NCBI GenBank assembly: GCA_008727115.1
Contig: CP044131.1
Location: forward strand, 1,922,001-1,986,000
Source of the DNA: Comamonas testosteroni
GTDB lineage: Bacteria; Pseudomonadota; Gammaproteobacteria; Burkholderiales; Burkholderiaceae_C
DNA: 64,000 nt
Direction: 5' to 3'
Part shown: positions 8,898 to 17,747 of the stretch, piece after piece
How the letters are laid out: each line of letters starts with the position of its first letter
How positions within the stretch are numbered: the first letter of the stretch is position 1
Translations under genes and position numbers: made by a program
The notes under the pieces: model-generated
Databases searched by the model: none
What the model was told of the DNA's origin: nothing
The model's input: the letters and a program-made list of their open reading frames with translations, nothing else

Positions 8898-10826
8898 TCA
8901 ATACTGCAGATTGAGCTGATAGATGGCCGTGGTTCCGCTGACCTCGTTGCCCACCATCAGCAGGGGCTTGCCGTTGGGCGAATGCTTGGCAGAAATGAAG
9001 TGCAGGCCTTCGGGGCCGAGGTCGCCCGCATCGCTGAGCGCGGTACCGACCAAGGGGGACTTGCTGCTGAAGACAGCTGTCCAGTTTTCGCGGGTGTTCA
9101 GATAGTCGATCTGCTTGGGGGCTTTGGGATCGGTGATGTCAAACACCAGAATGCCGCCCATGCGCTCAAGACCCACAAAGACAAACGTCTTGTCGCCGAT
9201 CTGGCCCACCGTCAGGCCTTCGGGTTCGGGGCCTTTGGCGCTGCTGCGCGCATCGAGCTGGGCGGTTTCATCATGGCCGGTATTGAAGTAAGTGGCGCAG
9301 GCAATGTCACGCTTGGTGCCCAGCTTGCATTCGGGGCTGGCGAGGAATTTTTCAATGGCTGCGCCAGAGTCCCAGACCTGTTGGCCCTTGGCGTCCCAGA
9401 TGGAGATGGAGCGCCCGCCATAGGCGTAGAGCTTGTCGTAGGTCAGGTTGCCGTTGGTGTCCTTGACGGGGTTGCCGCTGCTGTCGGTCTGGTAGCCCAT
9501 GGTCCAGGTGATTTTGAGACGCCCCAGTTTGCTGTCGGCATCGCACTCCTTTGTGTCGGTGGCGGTTGCGGCGCACCAGCCAAACTGGTTTGCGTTCAGA
9601 GAGGCTCCGATACCTAGCTGCGCCAAATGGGCGGGCGCATCCTTGAAGCCCTTGACCTGGCGAACGAGATCCTTGACGCGCATCTCTTCAAGATAGCCCT
9701 TGCCCAGTGTTGTGCTGTCGCCCCAGTCGCGAGCATCGCCTTCATTGGCCGTGACCAGATAGGTGGCACCATCGCGGGCCTCATAAGCGGCGATGGAGTC
9801 GGGCAGATACATGCCAAACACGCCGGGGGCGGCGGAGATGTTGATTTTTGCGTCCTTGTCCGAAAAATCCAGCTCGTTGCCTGCGGCGCCGTGATCTTTG
9901 TAGCCCAGTGCCACCACATCGGTCACGCTGGCGCTGGCAATGTCCACAATCGCCAGCGCATTGTTTTCCTGCAGCGTCACCCAGGCCGTCTTGCCGTCGG
10001 GGGCCACGGCGATGTATTCGGGCTCCAGGTCATTGGCGACGTCAGCCGTGCCCTGGCCATCGGCCGTGGGGCCAAAGATGCGCACACCTTTGGCCAGCAG
10101 CTGTGCCTTCTGGCTGTTGAAGGCCTTGAAGTCGGCAGTGCGCGCCACCGGCTTTGCGGGCGTGCTCACGTCAATCACGCTGATGGAGCCTTCGGGGTCG
10201 ATCTGGTAGTCGTCGCTGGGTTCGCCCTCGTTGGCGACGAGAAGGGTTTTGCCGTCGGGCGTGAAGGTCAGCATATCGGGCAGGGCGCCCACTGGCACCT
10301 CGGCAATCACGCTGAGCTTGTCTGCGTCATAGATGACGACCATGCCCTTGTCTGTCTTGAGCGATGCCTGCACGGCTGCGGCAACCAGACCGCCATGCAC
10401 GGCCACGCTGTTGATGGAGGCGCCCGCACCCAGCGAGAGCTTGGTGGCGTCCAGACTGGCCACCATGCGCGGCGCGCTGGGGTTACTCATGTCCAGCACA
10501 TCCAAAGCGCCTTTTTGCGCATTGACGACAAAGCCGCGTTTGGTGACGGGATCGAACGCCGTGATTTCCGCAGCACTTTGCAAGAAGATGCCCGATTGAT
10601 AGCTGCCGATTTTCTCCAGCGTCAGGCTGACGGGTGTTTTTTCGGGCTCGGGAGCCGGTTCAGGAGCCGGTGTTGGCCCAGGTGCGGGTGTTGGTGCCGG
10701 GACTTCTGGTGAGGGAGCTGGGGGGATATTTGTTGTGTTGTTGTCATCACCACCGCAGGCGGCCAGGGCGGCGGCAGCGATCAGGGAAACCAGAAGAGGT
10801 TGGCGCAAGGATTTTGCAGATGTCAT
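8898..10826 (-). CDS. Choice-of-anchor I family beta-propeller lipoprotein
   Basis: 642-residue surface or periplasmic lipoprotein. The signal peptide ends in lipobox LAAC (Cys24). It is followed by a Pro/Glu-rich linker (about 35-65) and then a beta-propeller with repeated phrases such as VAPDGKTAWVTLQENNALAIVDI, LTFTPDGKTLLVANEGEPSDD and YLVTANEGDARDW. These match the choice-of-anchor I family, often annotated as alkaline-phosphatase-like or mesenchyme-specific glycoprotein-like; no enzymatic activity can be inferred. It is a single-gene unit with its own terminator. The island was inserted 216 bp upstream of its start. Confidence 0.8.
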   Translation of the reverse strand: MTSAKSLRQPLLVSLIAAAALAACGGDDNNTTNIPPAPSPEVPAPTPAPGPTPAPEPAPEPEKTPVSLTLEKIGSYQSGIFLQSAAEITAFDPVTKRGFVVNAQKGALDVLDMSNPSAPRMVASLDATKLSLGAGASINSVAVHGGLVAAAVQASLKTDKGMVVIYDADKLSVIAEVPVGALPDMLTFTPDGKTLLVANEGEPSDDYQIDPEGSISVIDVSTPAKPVARTADFKAFNSQKAQLLAKGVRIFGPTADGQGTADVANDLEPEYIAVAPDGKTAWVTLQENNALAIVDIASASVTDVVALGYKDHGAAGNELDFSDKDAKINISAAPGVFGMYLPDSIAAYEARDGATYLVTANEGDARDWGDSTTLGKGYLEEMRVKDLVRQVKGFKDAPAHLAQLGIGASLNANQFGWCAATATDTKECDADSKLGRLKITWTMGYQTDSSGNPVKDTNGNLTYDKLYAYGGRSISIWDAKGQQVWDSGAAIEKFLASPECKLGTKRDIACATYFNTGHDETAQLDARSSAKGPEPEGLTVGQIGDKTFVFVGLERMGGILVFDITDPKAPKQIDYLNTRENWTAVFSSKSPLVGTALSDAGDLGPEGLHFISAKHSPNGKPLLMVGNEVSGTTAIYQLNLQY

Positions 10827-11042
10827 GGAGAGTTGGGCAGGTGCAGAAAGAAAACCCTGAATTTGTAACCAGGCCGTGTTTCATCTCTGTGAAAGCGATC
10901 CGTGTGCTTTGTGCAACAGCTTGCGACCAGTTGCTTGGCAACCGGGCCTGCAAGCCCATACACTCGCCAGCCTTTACTCCTCCTGCGTTACTCGCTCTCA
11001 TTTTCGAGGTGCACCATGTCCCGCCGTATTCGTTTTTGCTAA
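10827..11042. other. Upstream region of the lipoprotein gene, left island junction
   Basis: 216 bp of host sequence carrying the presumed promoter of the minus-strand lipoprotein gene. It ends in CTAA (11039-11042), the left flank of the IS5-family element. The sequence resumes at 34645 (CTAA...) on the other side of the island. Confidence 0.6.
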
Positions 11043-12228
11043 GGATGTCCTGAACAACTCGGTTTCGCGCGTGCTACGAGACTGAGTTTTTCATCTGGCG
11101 CAATGGAGACCGTCTTTCCAGCGGTTCCGCCTTGTTTGGTGCCCCTTGTGGGGGCCACTTGCGCAGCCGCAGCGGCTGCACGGCTGTTTGCGGGCGCACT
11201 CATCCCTGCACCCCCAGCAATTGGTGGCGCACCATCCACAGATTGGACAGCGCAAACAGCGTCTTGAGCTGCAGCGTGTTCTTCTTCAAACCTCGGTAGC
11301 GCACCTTCGTGTATCCAAACTGCCGCTTGATCACCCGAAAGGGATGCTCCACCTTGGCCCGGATGCTGGCCTTGATCTTCTCCACCTGGTCTATGAGTGC
11401 GTCTATGGGGTTGTTTTCCTTGTCCAGCTCTTTGCGCTTGCCTGGGCGCATCGCCACATGCCAGGTGACATCCTTCCTGGCATCGGGGCGCTTGTGCACG
11501 CCTTGGTAGCCCGCATCACCAAAGGCGTCTGTCTCCTGACCATGCAGCAAACTGTTGCCCTCGACGACGTCAGAGACGTTGCCCGAGGTACCGCGCACCG
11601 TATGCACCAGGCCCGAGTCTGCGTCCACACCAATGTGGGCCTTCATGCCAAAGTGCCACTCATTGCCCTTTTGGCTCGAATGCATCTCTGGATCGCGCTT
11701 TCTGTCCTTGTTCTTGGTGGAGCTGGGCGCTGCAATCAAGGTGGCATCCACCGCAGTGCCTGCCTTGAGCAGCAAGCCCTGCGCTGCCAACAGTTCGTTG
11801 ACGGTGGCCAGAATCTGATCGGCCAGCCTGTGTTTCTCCAGCCGGTGGCGAAACCTCAGGATGGTGCTCTCATCCGGTATTCGTCCATGGGCATCGAGCT
11901 GGGCAAACTCCCGGTAGATCGGGGTGTCAAAGAAGGCCTCTTCCATCGCCAGATCCGACAAGGTGAACCACTGTTGCATGCAGTGGATGCGCAGCATGGT
12001 CTCCAGTGCAAAGGGTGGGCGACCGTTCTTGCCTTCGGGGTAATACGGGGTGATGAGCTCGACCAACGCAGCCCAGGGAACCACCAGATCCATCTGGGCC
12101 AGAAGTTCCTGTTTGCGGGTCTTCTTGGTACTCAGATTCAGGTCAAGGCTGCTTTGTTTCATGGCCTGTGAGGATGCCATTGCATGCTGACATGTACCAA
12201 ACATTGCGGAGGGTTTTGCAGGATTTCC
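11043..12228 (-). mobile_element. IS5-family insertion sequence, copy 1 (1186 bp)
   Basis: Complete element with imperfect terminal inverted repeats: GGATGTCCTGAACAAC at the left, and GGAAATCCTGCAAAAC read inward from the right. Its sequence is repeated at 33459-34644 in the same orientation and at the same length. The left flank is CTAA and the right flank is TTAA; both fit the 4-bp YTAR target of this IS5 subgroup but they do not match each other. They do match the opposite flanks of copy 2 (see findings). Confidence 0.92.
11200..12204 (-). CDS. tnpA: IS5-family transposase, copy 1
   Basis: 334-residue DDE transposase with a DUF772-type N-terminal domain (PWAALVELITPYYPEGKNGRPPFALETMLRIH is split here only for description). 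The catalytic region includes VDATLIAAPSSTKN, GMKAHIGVDADSGLVHTV and the final RAKVEHPFRVIKRQFG with its catalytic Glu. Internal starts 8 and 14 codons downstream are possible. Intact, so potentially active. Confidence 0.92.
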   Translation of the reverse strand: MFGTCQHAMASSQAMKQSSLDLNLSTKKTRKQELLAQMDLVVPWAALVELITPYYPEGKNGRPPFALETMLRIHCMQQWFTLSDLAMEEAFFDTPIYREFAQLDAHGRIPDESTILRFRHRLEKHRLADQILATVNELLAAQGLLLKAGTAVDATLIAAPSSTKNKDRKRDPEMHSSQKGNEWHFGMKAHIGVDADSGLVHTVRGTSGNVSDVVEGNSLLHGQETDAFGDAGYQGVHKRPDARKDVTWHVAMRPGKRKELDKENNPIDALIDQVEKIKASIRAKVEHPFRVIKRQFGYTKVRYRGLKKNTLQLKTLFALSNLWMVRHQLLGVQG

Positions 12229-13274
12229 TTAACGGTAAAGCAGGTCTTGCAAGAGAAAGGTATTTTGGCACTTGAGTGGACTTCACATACTAGCCCTAAG
12301 CCAAAGGTACTAGACGAATTGAAACTGAGTTTCGCCAGTGTTGTCGGAAGTGATTGCCACAGTTTTCAAGGCACGGCTGTGCCTGGTTCACGCTACACGT
12401 GGATCAAAATGGCTCAGCCAAGCCTGGAAGGTTTGCGCCTTTCGTTACTTGATGGGCAGGATGTCTCTGTTAAGCGAAGCGATGAAAGAAGAGGTTTTAC
12501 TCCCTTCAACAAACCAGAGCATTTCATTGAGTCGATAGAAATACGTGAAGCACGCTATATGGGTCGCGGTAAGAGTCCTGCCAGTTTGCTGCTTAACCCG
12601 TACTTCAATGCCATAGTTGGTGGACGTGGCACTGGAAAATCGACCATCGTCCATGCTCTGCGCTTAGCATTTCGGCGTGAAAAGGACTTGACGCCAAGTT
12701 CCGAGGCTGGTTTGACCTTTAGCCGTTTCAACCGGGTTGCCAAGTCTCGCAATGACGAAGGCGGATTGCTACCGGAAACGGCCATCAGCGTAAACGTACA
12801 GCGCGATGGAACACCCTATCGTTTGAGCTGGAGACAGGATGGCAAATGCCATATGGTGGAAGAATGGGATGACGTAACAGCCAGTCTCAAGCCATCGGCT
12901 AGCCAGGCTGTAACAGATCAACGCTTTCCGGTGCGTCTTTTCAGCCAAGGTCAGATCGCAGCGTTGGCTGGAAACAGCCAGCAGGCTCTTTTAAAGGTAA
13001 TTGACGATGCGGCTGGTACGCAGACTCAGCAAGCTGCTTTTGATGAGTCTAAGCGCGCCTTCTTGGCTGCACGGGCGCAGATGCGTGAACTGGATGGTAG
13101 GTTACAAGTGCGCGAGCAGTTGGCTGTTGAACTGCAAGACGTTCAACGAAAACTTGACCGCTTTGAAGGTGCTGACCATGCGGCAGTGCTTAGGAGATAC
13201 CAACGAACGACTTTACAGCACCGTGAGCTGTTACGACAGTTTGATGCTTTGGCAGAGGTGACTACCCGCATGAA
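12229..13274 (+). pseudogene. trlF-type AAA-like ATPase, interrupted at both ends
   Basis: Internal fragment of a TrlF-family protein (PHP-like phosphoesterase domain followed by an SMC/RecF-like ATPase). Visible pieces are the PHP tail (LALEWTSHTSP, VVGSDCHS), the linker WIKMAQPSLEGLRLSLLDG, Walker A VGGRGTGKSTIVHALR, and a coiled coil starting after LFSQGQIAALAG. IS5 copy 1 has removed the 5' part and IS26 cuts the reading frame at 13275, so Walker B and the C-terminus are missing. Across the two IS5 copies the frame probably continues into 33316-33458 (codons ...DKEAQLP + LTVKQ...). The gene belonged to the molecule that brought in the island. Confidence 0.7.
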
Positions 13275-14094
13275 GGCACTGTTGCAAATAGTCGGTGGTG
13301 ATAAACTTATCATCCCCTTTTGCTGATGGAGCTGCACATGAACCCATTCAAAGGCCGGCATTTTCAGCGTGACATCATTCTGTGGGCCGTACGCTGGTAC
13401 TGCAAATACGGCATCAGTTACCGTGAGCTGCAGGAGATGCTGGCTGAACGCGGAGTGAATGTCGATCACTCCACGATTTACCGCTGGGTTCAGCGTTATG
13501 CGCCTGAAATGGAAAAACGGCTGCGCTGGTACTGGCGTAACCCTTCCGATCTTTGCCCGTGGCACATGGATGAAACCTACGTGAAGGTCAATGGCCGCTG
13601 GGCGTATCTGTACCGGGCCGTCGACAGCCGGGGCCGCACTGTCGATTTTTATCTCTCCTCCCGTCGTAACAGCAAAGCTGCATACCGGTTTCTGGGTAAA
13701 ATCCTCAACAACGTGAAGAAGTGGCAGATCCCGCGATTCATCAACACGGATAAAGCGCCCGCCTATGGTCGCGCGCTTGCTCTGCTCAAACGCGAAGGCC
13801 GGTGCCCGTCTGACGTTGAACACCGACAGATTAAGTACCGGAACAACGTGATTGAATGCGATCATGGCAAACTGAAACGGATAATCGGCGCCACGCTGGG
13901 ATTTAAATCCATGAAGACGGCTTACGCCACCATCAAAGGTATTGAGGTGATGCGTGCACTACGCAAAGGCCAGGCCTCAGCATTTTATTATGGTGATCCC
14001 CTGGGCGAAATGCGCCTGGTAAGCAGAGTTTTTGAAATGTAAGGCCTTTGAATAAGACAAAAGGCTGCCTCATCGCTAACTTTGCAACAGTGCC
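13275..14094 (+). mobile_element. IS26: IS26, copy 1 (820 bp)
   Basis: Exact 820 bp between terminal repeats GGCACTGTTGCAAA and TTTGCAACAGTGCC. It sits in direct orientation with the copy at 16928 and together they bracket msr(E)-mph(E). The outer and inner 8-bp flanks (cgcatgaa / taaaataa) do not match, so it arrived or was reshaped by replicative or conservative IS26 events rather than by a simple single insertion. Confidence 0.97.
13338..14042 (+). CDS. tnpA: IS26 transposase
   Basis: IS6-family DDE transposase of the standard 234 residues ([13 protein letters not shown] ... VSRVFEM). Catalytic Asp in [12 protein letters not shown], second Asp in [11 protein letters not shown], Glu in [12 protein letters not shown]. 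It catalyses replicative cointegrate formation and targeted conservative joining between IS26 copies. The chosen start is the ATG of MNPF; a TTG 18 bp upstream is not used in known copies. Confidence 0.97.
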   Translation: MNPFKGRHFQRDIILWAVRWYCKYGISYRELQEMLAERGVNVDHSTIYRWVQRYAPEMEKRLRWYWRNPSDLCPWHMDETYVKVNGRWAYLYRAVDSRGRTVDFYLSSRRNSKAAYRFLGKILNNVKKWQIPRFINTDKAPAYGRALALLKREGRCPSDVEHRQIKYRNNVIECDHGKLKRIIGATLGFKSMKTAYATIKGIEVMRALRKGQASAFYYGDPLGEMRLVSRVFEM

Positions 14095-14200
14095 TAAAAT
14101 AAGCCTTATATCCAAGCATAAAACAAGGTTGTCTAGACTTCTTTTAACAGTAAAGTTATCATAAAACTGAATTTTATTTTTTAGGTAAGTTTATGCATTC

Positions 14201-14291
14201 TATCCGCATTCGTTAAGACACAACTATTTGCATAGTGACACTATTTTATAATGGTGGGCTTTTGTTGTGTCTTTAAGAATATATGCGGATA
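14201..14291. repeat. Interrupted inverted repeat around the putative msr(E) promoter
   Basis: TATCCGCAT (14201-14209) and TTAAGACACAAC (14213-14224) are mirrored by GTTGTGTCTTTAA (14264-14276) and ATGCGGATA (14283-14291). The 39-bp centre contains TATAAT (14247-14252), a good -10 box. It could be an operator or a vestige of mobile-element ends; the role is unknown. Confidence 0.6.
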
Positions 14292-14363
14292 TATAAAGTA
14301 AAAGTATGCTTAATTTATAAGTATGCTTTTAGTGCATAGTTTCCAGTTATAACTTAATTGACT

Positions 14364-14402
14364 AGCTATTTGTCCACCCTGTGGATGAATAGCTTTTTTT
14401 TT
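14364..14402 (+). terminator. Terminator-like attenuator upstream of msr(E)
   Basis: A 14-bp stem, AGCTATTTGTCCAC (14364-14377) with GTGGATGAATAGCT (14381-14394; one mismatch in the stem), is followed directly by nine T. It lies between the putative promoter and msr(E), so it would stop most transcripts before the gene unless relieved; this fits macrolide-dependent control but is inferred. Confidence 0.7.
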
Positions 14403-14416
14403 GGGAGGACACTGTG

Positions 14417-14440
14417 ATGCTAGCTTTTGTTTTCACCTAA
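14417..14440 (+). CDS. Putative msr(E) leader peptide MLAFVFT
   Basis: Seven-codon open frame with a strong ribosome site (GGGAGG at 14403-14408) placed just after the attenuator hairpin and 51 bp before msr(E). Short leader peptides of this type precede other inducible ribosome-protection genes such as msr(D) and erm, where drug-stalled ribosomes open the downstream message. The position and the ribosome site support it; translation has not been shown. Confidence 0.5.
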   Translation: MLAFVFT

Positions 14441-14491
14441 ATCCTGTTTGCTGCATAAAAAATTTCAAGAGCTAAACAGGAGTAAATAAAA

Positions 14492-15967
14492 ATGAGTTTA
14501 ATTATTAAAGCGAGAAACATACGCTTGGATTATGCTGGGCGTGATGTTTTGGATATTGATGAATTGGAAATTCACTCTTATGACCGTATTGGTCTTGTGG
14601 GTGATAACGGAGCAGGAAAGAGTAGTTTACTCAAAGTACTTAATGGCGAAATTGTTTTAGCCGAAGCGACATTACAGCGTTTTGGTGATTTTGCACATAT
14701 CAGCCAACTGGGCGGAATCGAAATAGAAACGGTCGAAGACCGGGCAATGTTATCTCGCCTTGGTGTTTCCAATGTACAAAACGACACAATGAGTGGCGGA
14801 GAGGAAACTCGTGCAAAAATTGCTGCCGCATTTTCCCAACAAGTACATGGCATTCTAGCGGATGAACCAACCAGCCACCTTGATCTCAATGGAATAGATC
14901 TACTTATTGGTCAACTTAAAGCATTTGATGGAGCATTACTTGTTATCAGTCATGACCGATATTTTCTTGATATGGTTGTAGACAAGATATGGGAGTTAAA
15001 AGACGGTAAAATTACGGAATATTGGGGTGGTTACTCGGATTACTTGCGTCAAAAAGAAGAAGAGCGACAACACCAAGCCGTAGAATATGAGCTGATGATG
15101 AAGGAACGGGAGCGATTAGAATCTGCTGTGCAAGAAAAACGCCAGCAAGCTAATCGATTAGACAATAAGAAAAAAGGAGAAAAATCCAAAAACTCTACCG
15201 AAAGTGCTGGACGACTTGGGCATGCAAAAATGACTGGCACCAAGCAAAGAAAACTGTATCAGGCAGCTAAGAGTATGGAAAAGCGTTTGGCTGCATTAGA
15301 AGATATTCAAGCACCAGAGCATTTGCGTTCTATTCGTTTTCGTCAAAGTTCAGCCCTAGAACTGCACAATAAGTTCCCGATTACGGCAGATGGTCTGAGC
15401 TTAAAATTTGGTAGCCGTACTATCTTTGATGACGCTAACTTTATAATACCGCTTGGCGCTAAAGTCGCTATAACTGGATCGAATGGAACAGGGAAAACGT
15501 CCTTGTTAAAAATGATATCAGAACGTGCTGATGGATTAACCATATCTCCAAAAGCTGAAATTGGCTACTTTACACAAACAGGATATAAATTTAACACGCA
15601 TAAATCTGTGCTCTCCTTTATGCAGGAAGAGTGCGAGTACACAGTTGCGGAAATTCGTGCAGTATTGGCTTCAATGGGGATCGGAGCGAATGATATTCAA
15701 AAAAACTTATCCGACTTATCGGGAGGTGAAATCATCAAACTGCTTTTATCCAAAATGCTTTTAGGAAAATATAATATTTTGCTTATGGATGAACCAGGAA
15801 ACTATCTTGACCTAAAAAGTATTGCCGCATTAGAAACAATGATGAAGTCCTATGCAGGAACTATTATCTTCGTATCTCATGACAAGCAATTGGTCGATAA
15901 TATTGCTGACATTATCTACGAGATCAAAGACCACAAAATCATCAAGACTTTTGAGAGAGATTGTTAA
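14492..15967 (+). CDS. msr(E): ABC-F ribosomal protection protein Msr(E)
   Basis: 491-residue ABC-F protein that displaces macrolides (and streptogramin B) from the ribosome. It has two ABC domains: Walker [10 protein letters not shown] at 38-46, signature MSGGEE and Walker [12 protein letters not shown] in the first; Walker [10 protein letters not shown], signature LSGGE and Walker [12 protein letters not shown] in the second. A charged linker lies between them (about 190-260). There are no membrane segments, as expected for ABC-F. AT-rich composition contrasts sharply with the host. It is paired with mph(E) 55 bp downstream, the usual two-gene macrolide unit of Acinetobacter plasmids. Confidence 0.96.
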   Translation: MSLIIKARNIRLDYAGRDVLDIDELEIHSYDRIGLVGDNGAGKSSLLKVLNGEIVLAEATLQRFGDFAHISQLGGIEIETVEDRAMLSRLGVSNVQNDTMSGGEETRAKIAAAFSQQVHGILADEPTSHLDLNGIDLLIGQLKAFDGALLVISHDRYFLDMVVDKIWELKDGKITEYWGGYSDYLRQKEEERQHQAVEYELMMKERERLESAVQEKRQQANRLDNKKKGEKSKNSTESAGRLGHAKMTGTKQRKLYQAAKSMEKRLAALEDIQAPEHLRSIRFRQSSALELHNKFPITADGLSLKFGSRTIFDDANFIIPLGAKVAITGSNGTGKTSLLKMISERADGLTISPKAEIGYFTQTGYKFNTHKSVLSFMQEECEYTVAEIRAVLASMGIGANDIQKNLSDLSGGEIIKLLLSKMLLGKYNILLMDEPGNYLDLKSIAALETMMKSYAGTIIFVSHDKQLVDNIADIIYEIKDHKIIKTFERDC

Positions 15968-16022
15968 TGATAGCCAATCTAATCCGAACATTAATTATTG
16001 AACTCTTTAAAGGAAATTAAAA

Positions 16023-16907
16023 ATGACAATTCAAGATATTCAATCACTTGCTGAAGCACACGGCTTGTTGCTTACGGACAAAATGAATTTCAATGAAATG
16101 GGCATTGATTTTAAGGTCGTTTTTGCTCTTGATACAAAGGGGCAACAATGGTTGCTGCGTATTCCTCGTCGTGATGGCATGAGGGAACAAATCAAGAAAG
16201 AAAAACGCATTTTAGAATTGGTAAAAAAACATCTTTCTGTAGAGGTTCCTGATTGGAGAATTTCATCTACAGAATTAGTGGCTTATCCCATACTTAAAGA
16301 TAATCCTGTTTTAAATTTGGATGCTGAAACCTATGAAATAATTTGGAATATGGACAAAGATAGCCCGAAATACATAACATCTTTGGCAAAAACCTTATTT
16401 GAAATCCATAGTATTCCTGAAAAAGAAGTTCGGGAAAATGATTTGAAAATTATGAAACCTTCAGATTTAAGACCTGAAATAGCAAACAATTTGCAGTTAG
16501 TAAAATCTGAAATTGGTATAAGTGAGCAATTGGAAACCCGCTACAGAAAATGGTTGGATAATGATGTTCTATGGGCAGATTTCACCCAATTTATACATGG
16601 CGATTTATATGCTGGGCATGTACTAGCTTCAAAGGATGGAGCTGTTTCAGGCGTTATTGATTGGTCAACAGCCCATATAGATGACCCAGCGATTGATTTT
16701 GCTGGGCATGTAACTTTGTTTGGAGAAGAAAGCCTCAAAACTCTAATCATCGAGTATGAAAAACTAGGGGGTAAAGTTTGGAATAAACTATATGAACAGA
16801 CTTTAGAAAGAGCAGCGGCCTCTCCTTTGATGTATGGTTTATTTGCCTTAGAAACTCAAAATGAAAGCCTTATCGTTGGAGCAAAAGCTCAGTTGGGAGT
16901 TATATAA
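16023..16907 (+). CDS. mph(E): Macrolide 2'-phosphotransferase Mph(E)
   Basis: 294-residue kinase that inactivates 14- and 15-membered macrolides by phosphorylating the desosamine 2'-OH. The APH fold is evident: catalytic loop FIHGDLYAGHVLA (around 190-202) and Mg-binding VIDWSTAHIDDPAIDF. It follows msr(E) with a clear ribosome site (AAAGGA at 16010-16015) and is transcribed with it. AT-rich, foreign to the host. It ends 20 bp before the second IS26. Confidence 0.96.
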   Translation: MTIQDIQSLAEAHGLLLTDKMNFNEMGIDFKVVFALDTKGQQWLLRIPRRDGMREQIKKEKRILELVKKHLSVEVPDWRISSTELVAYPILKDNPVLNLDAETYEIIWNMDKDSPKYITSLAKTLFEIHSIPEKEVRENDLKIMKPSDLRPEIANNLQLVKSEIGISEQLETRYRKWLDNDVLWADFTQFIHGDLYAGHVLASKDGAVSGVIDWSTAHIDDPAIDFAGHVTLFGEESLKTLIIEYEKLGGKVWNKLYEQTLERAAASPLMYGLFALETQNESLIVGAKAQLGVI

Positions 16908-16927
16908 TTTAAAAATATGATTGCTGA

Positions 16928-17747
16928 GGCACTGTTGCAAATAGTCGGTGGTGATAAACTTATCATCCCCTTTTGCTGATGGAGCTGCACATGAACCCAT
17001 TCAAAGGCCGGCATTTTCAGCGTGACATCATTCTGTGGGCCGTACGCTGGTACTGCAAATACGGCATCAGTTACCGTGAGCTGCAGGAGATGCTGGCTGA
17101 ACGCGGAGTGAATGTCGATCACTCCACGATTTACCGCTGGGTTCAGCGTTATGCGCCTGAAATGGAAAAACGGCTGCGCTGGTACTGGCGTAACCCTTCC
17201 GATCTTTGCCCGTGGCACATGGATGAAACCTACGTGAAGGTCAATGGCCGCTGGGCGTATCTGTACCGGGCCGTCGACAGCCGGGGCCGCACTGTCGATT
17301 TTTATCTCTCCTCCCGTCGTAACAGCAAAGCTGCATACCGGTTTCTGGGTAAAATCCTCAACAACGTGAAGAAGTGGCAGATCCCGCGATTCATCAACAC
17401 GGATAAAGCGCCCGCCTATGGTCGCGCGCTTGCTCTGCTCAAACGCGAAGGCCGGTGCCCGTCTGACGTTGAACACCGACAGATTAAGTACCGGAACAAC
17501 GTGATTGAATGCGATCATGGCAAACTGAAACGGATAATCGGCGCCACGCTGGGATTTAAATCCATGAAGACGGCTTACGCCACCATCAAAGGTATTGAGG
17601 TGATGCGTGCACTACGCAAAGGCCAGGCCTCAGCATTTTATTATGGTGATCCCCTGGGCGAAATGCGCCTGGTAAGCAGAGTTTTTGAAATGTAAGGCCT
17701 TTGAATAAGACAAAAGGCTGCCTCATCGCTAACTTTGCAACAGTGCC
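16928..17747 (+). mobile_element. IS26: IS26, copy 2 (820 bp)
   Basis: As far as read, identical to the copy at 13275 and in the same orientation, with the same 14-bp ends. Its right end cuts the class 1 integrase gene after codon 266. Flanks (attgctga / ttctacgg) show no 8-bp duplication, so the 3' part of intI1 and everything beyond has been deleted by an IS26-mediated event. Confidence 0.97.
16991..17695 (+). CDS. tnpA: IS26 transposase
   Basis: Same 234-residue IS6-family transposase as in copy 1, with the complete DDE residues. Together the two copies make the msr(E)-mph(E) segment a potential translocatable unit (one IS26 plus the central segment). Confidence 0.97.
   Translation: MNPFKGRHFQRDIILWAVRWYCKYGISYRELQEMLAERGVNVDHSTIYRWVQRYAPEMEKRLRWYWRNPSDLCPWHMDETYVKVNGRWAYLYRAVDSRGRTVDFYLSSRRNSKAAYRFLGKILNNVKKWQIPRFINTDKAPAYGRALALLKREGRCPSDVEHRQIKYRNNVIECDHGKLKRIIGATLGFKSMKTAYATIKGIEVMRALRKGQASAFYYGDPLGEMRLVSRVFEM

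Noticed and set aside
17586..17747. C-terminal 53 residues of the intI1 frame inside IS26
   Set aside because: Accidental read-through into the IS26 end, not integrase sequence.
13275..17747. IS26 pair as a classical composite transposon
   Set aside because: No 8-bp duplication on the outer ends; a translocatable-unit history fits better.
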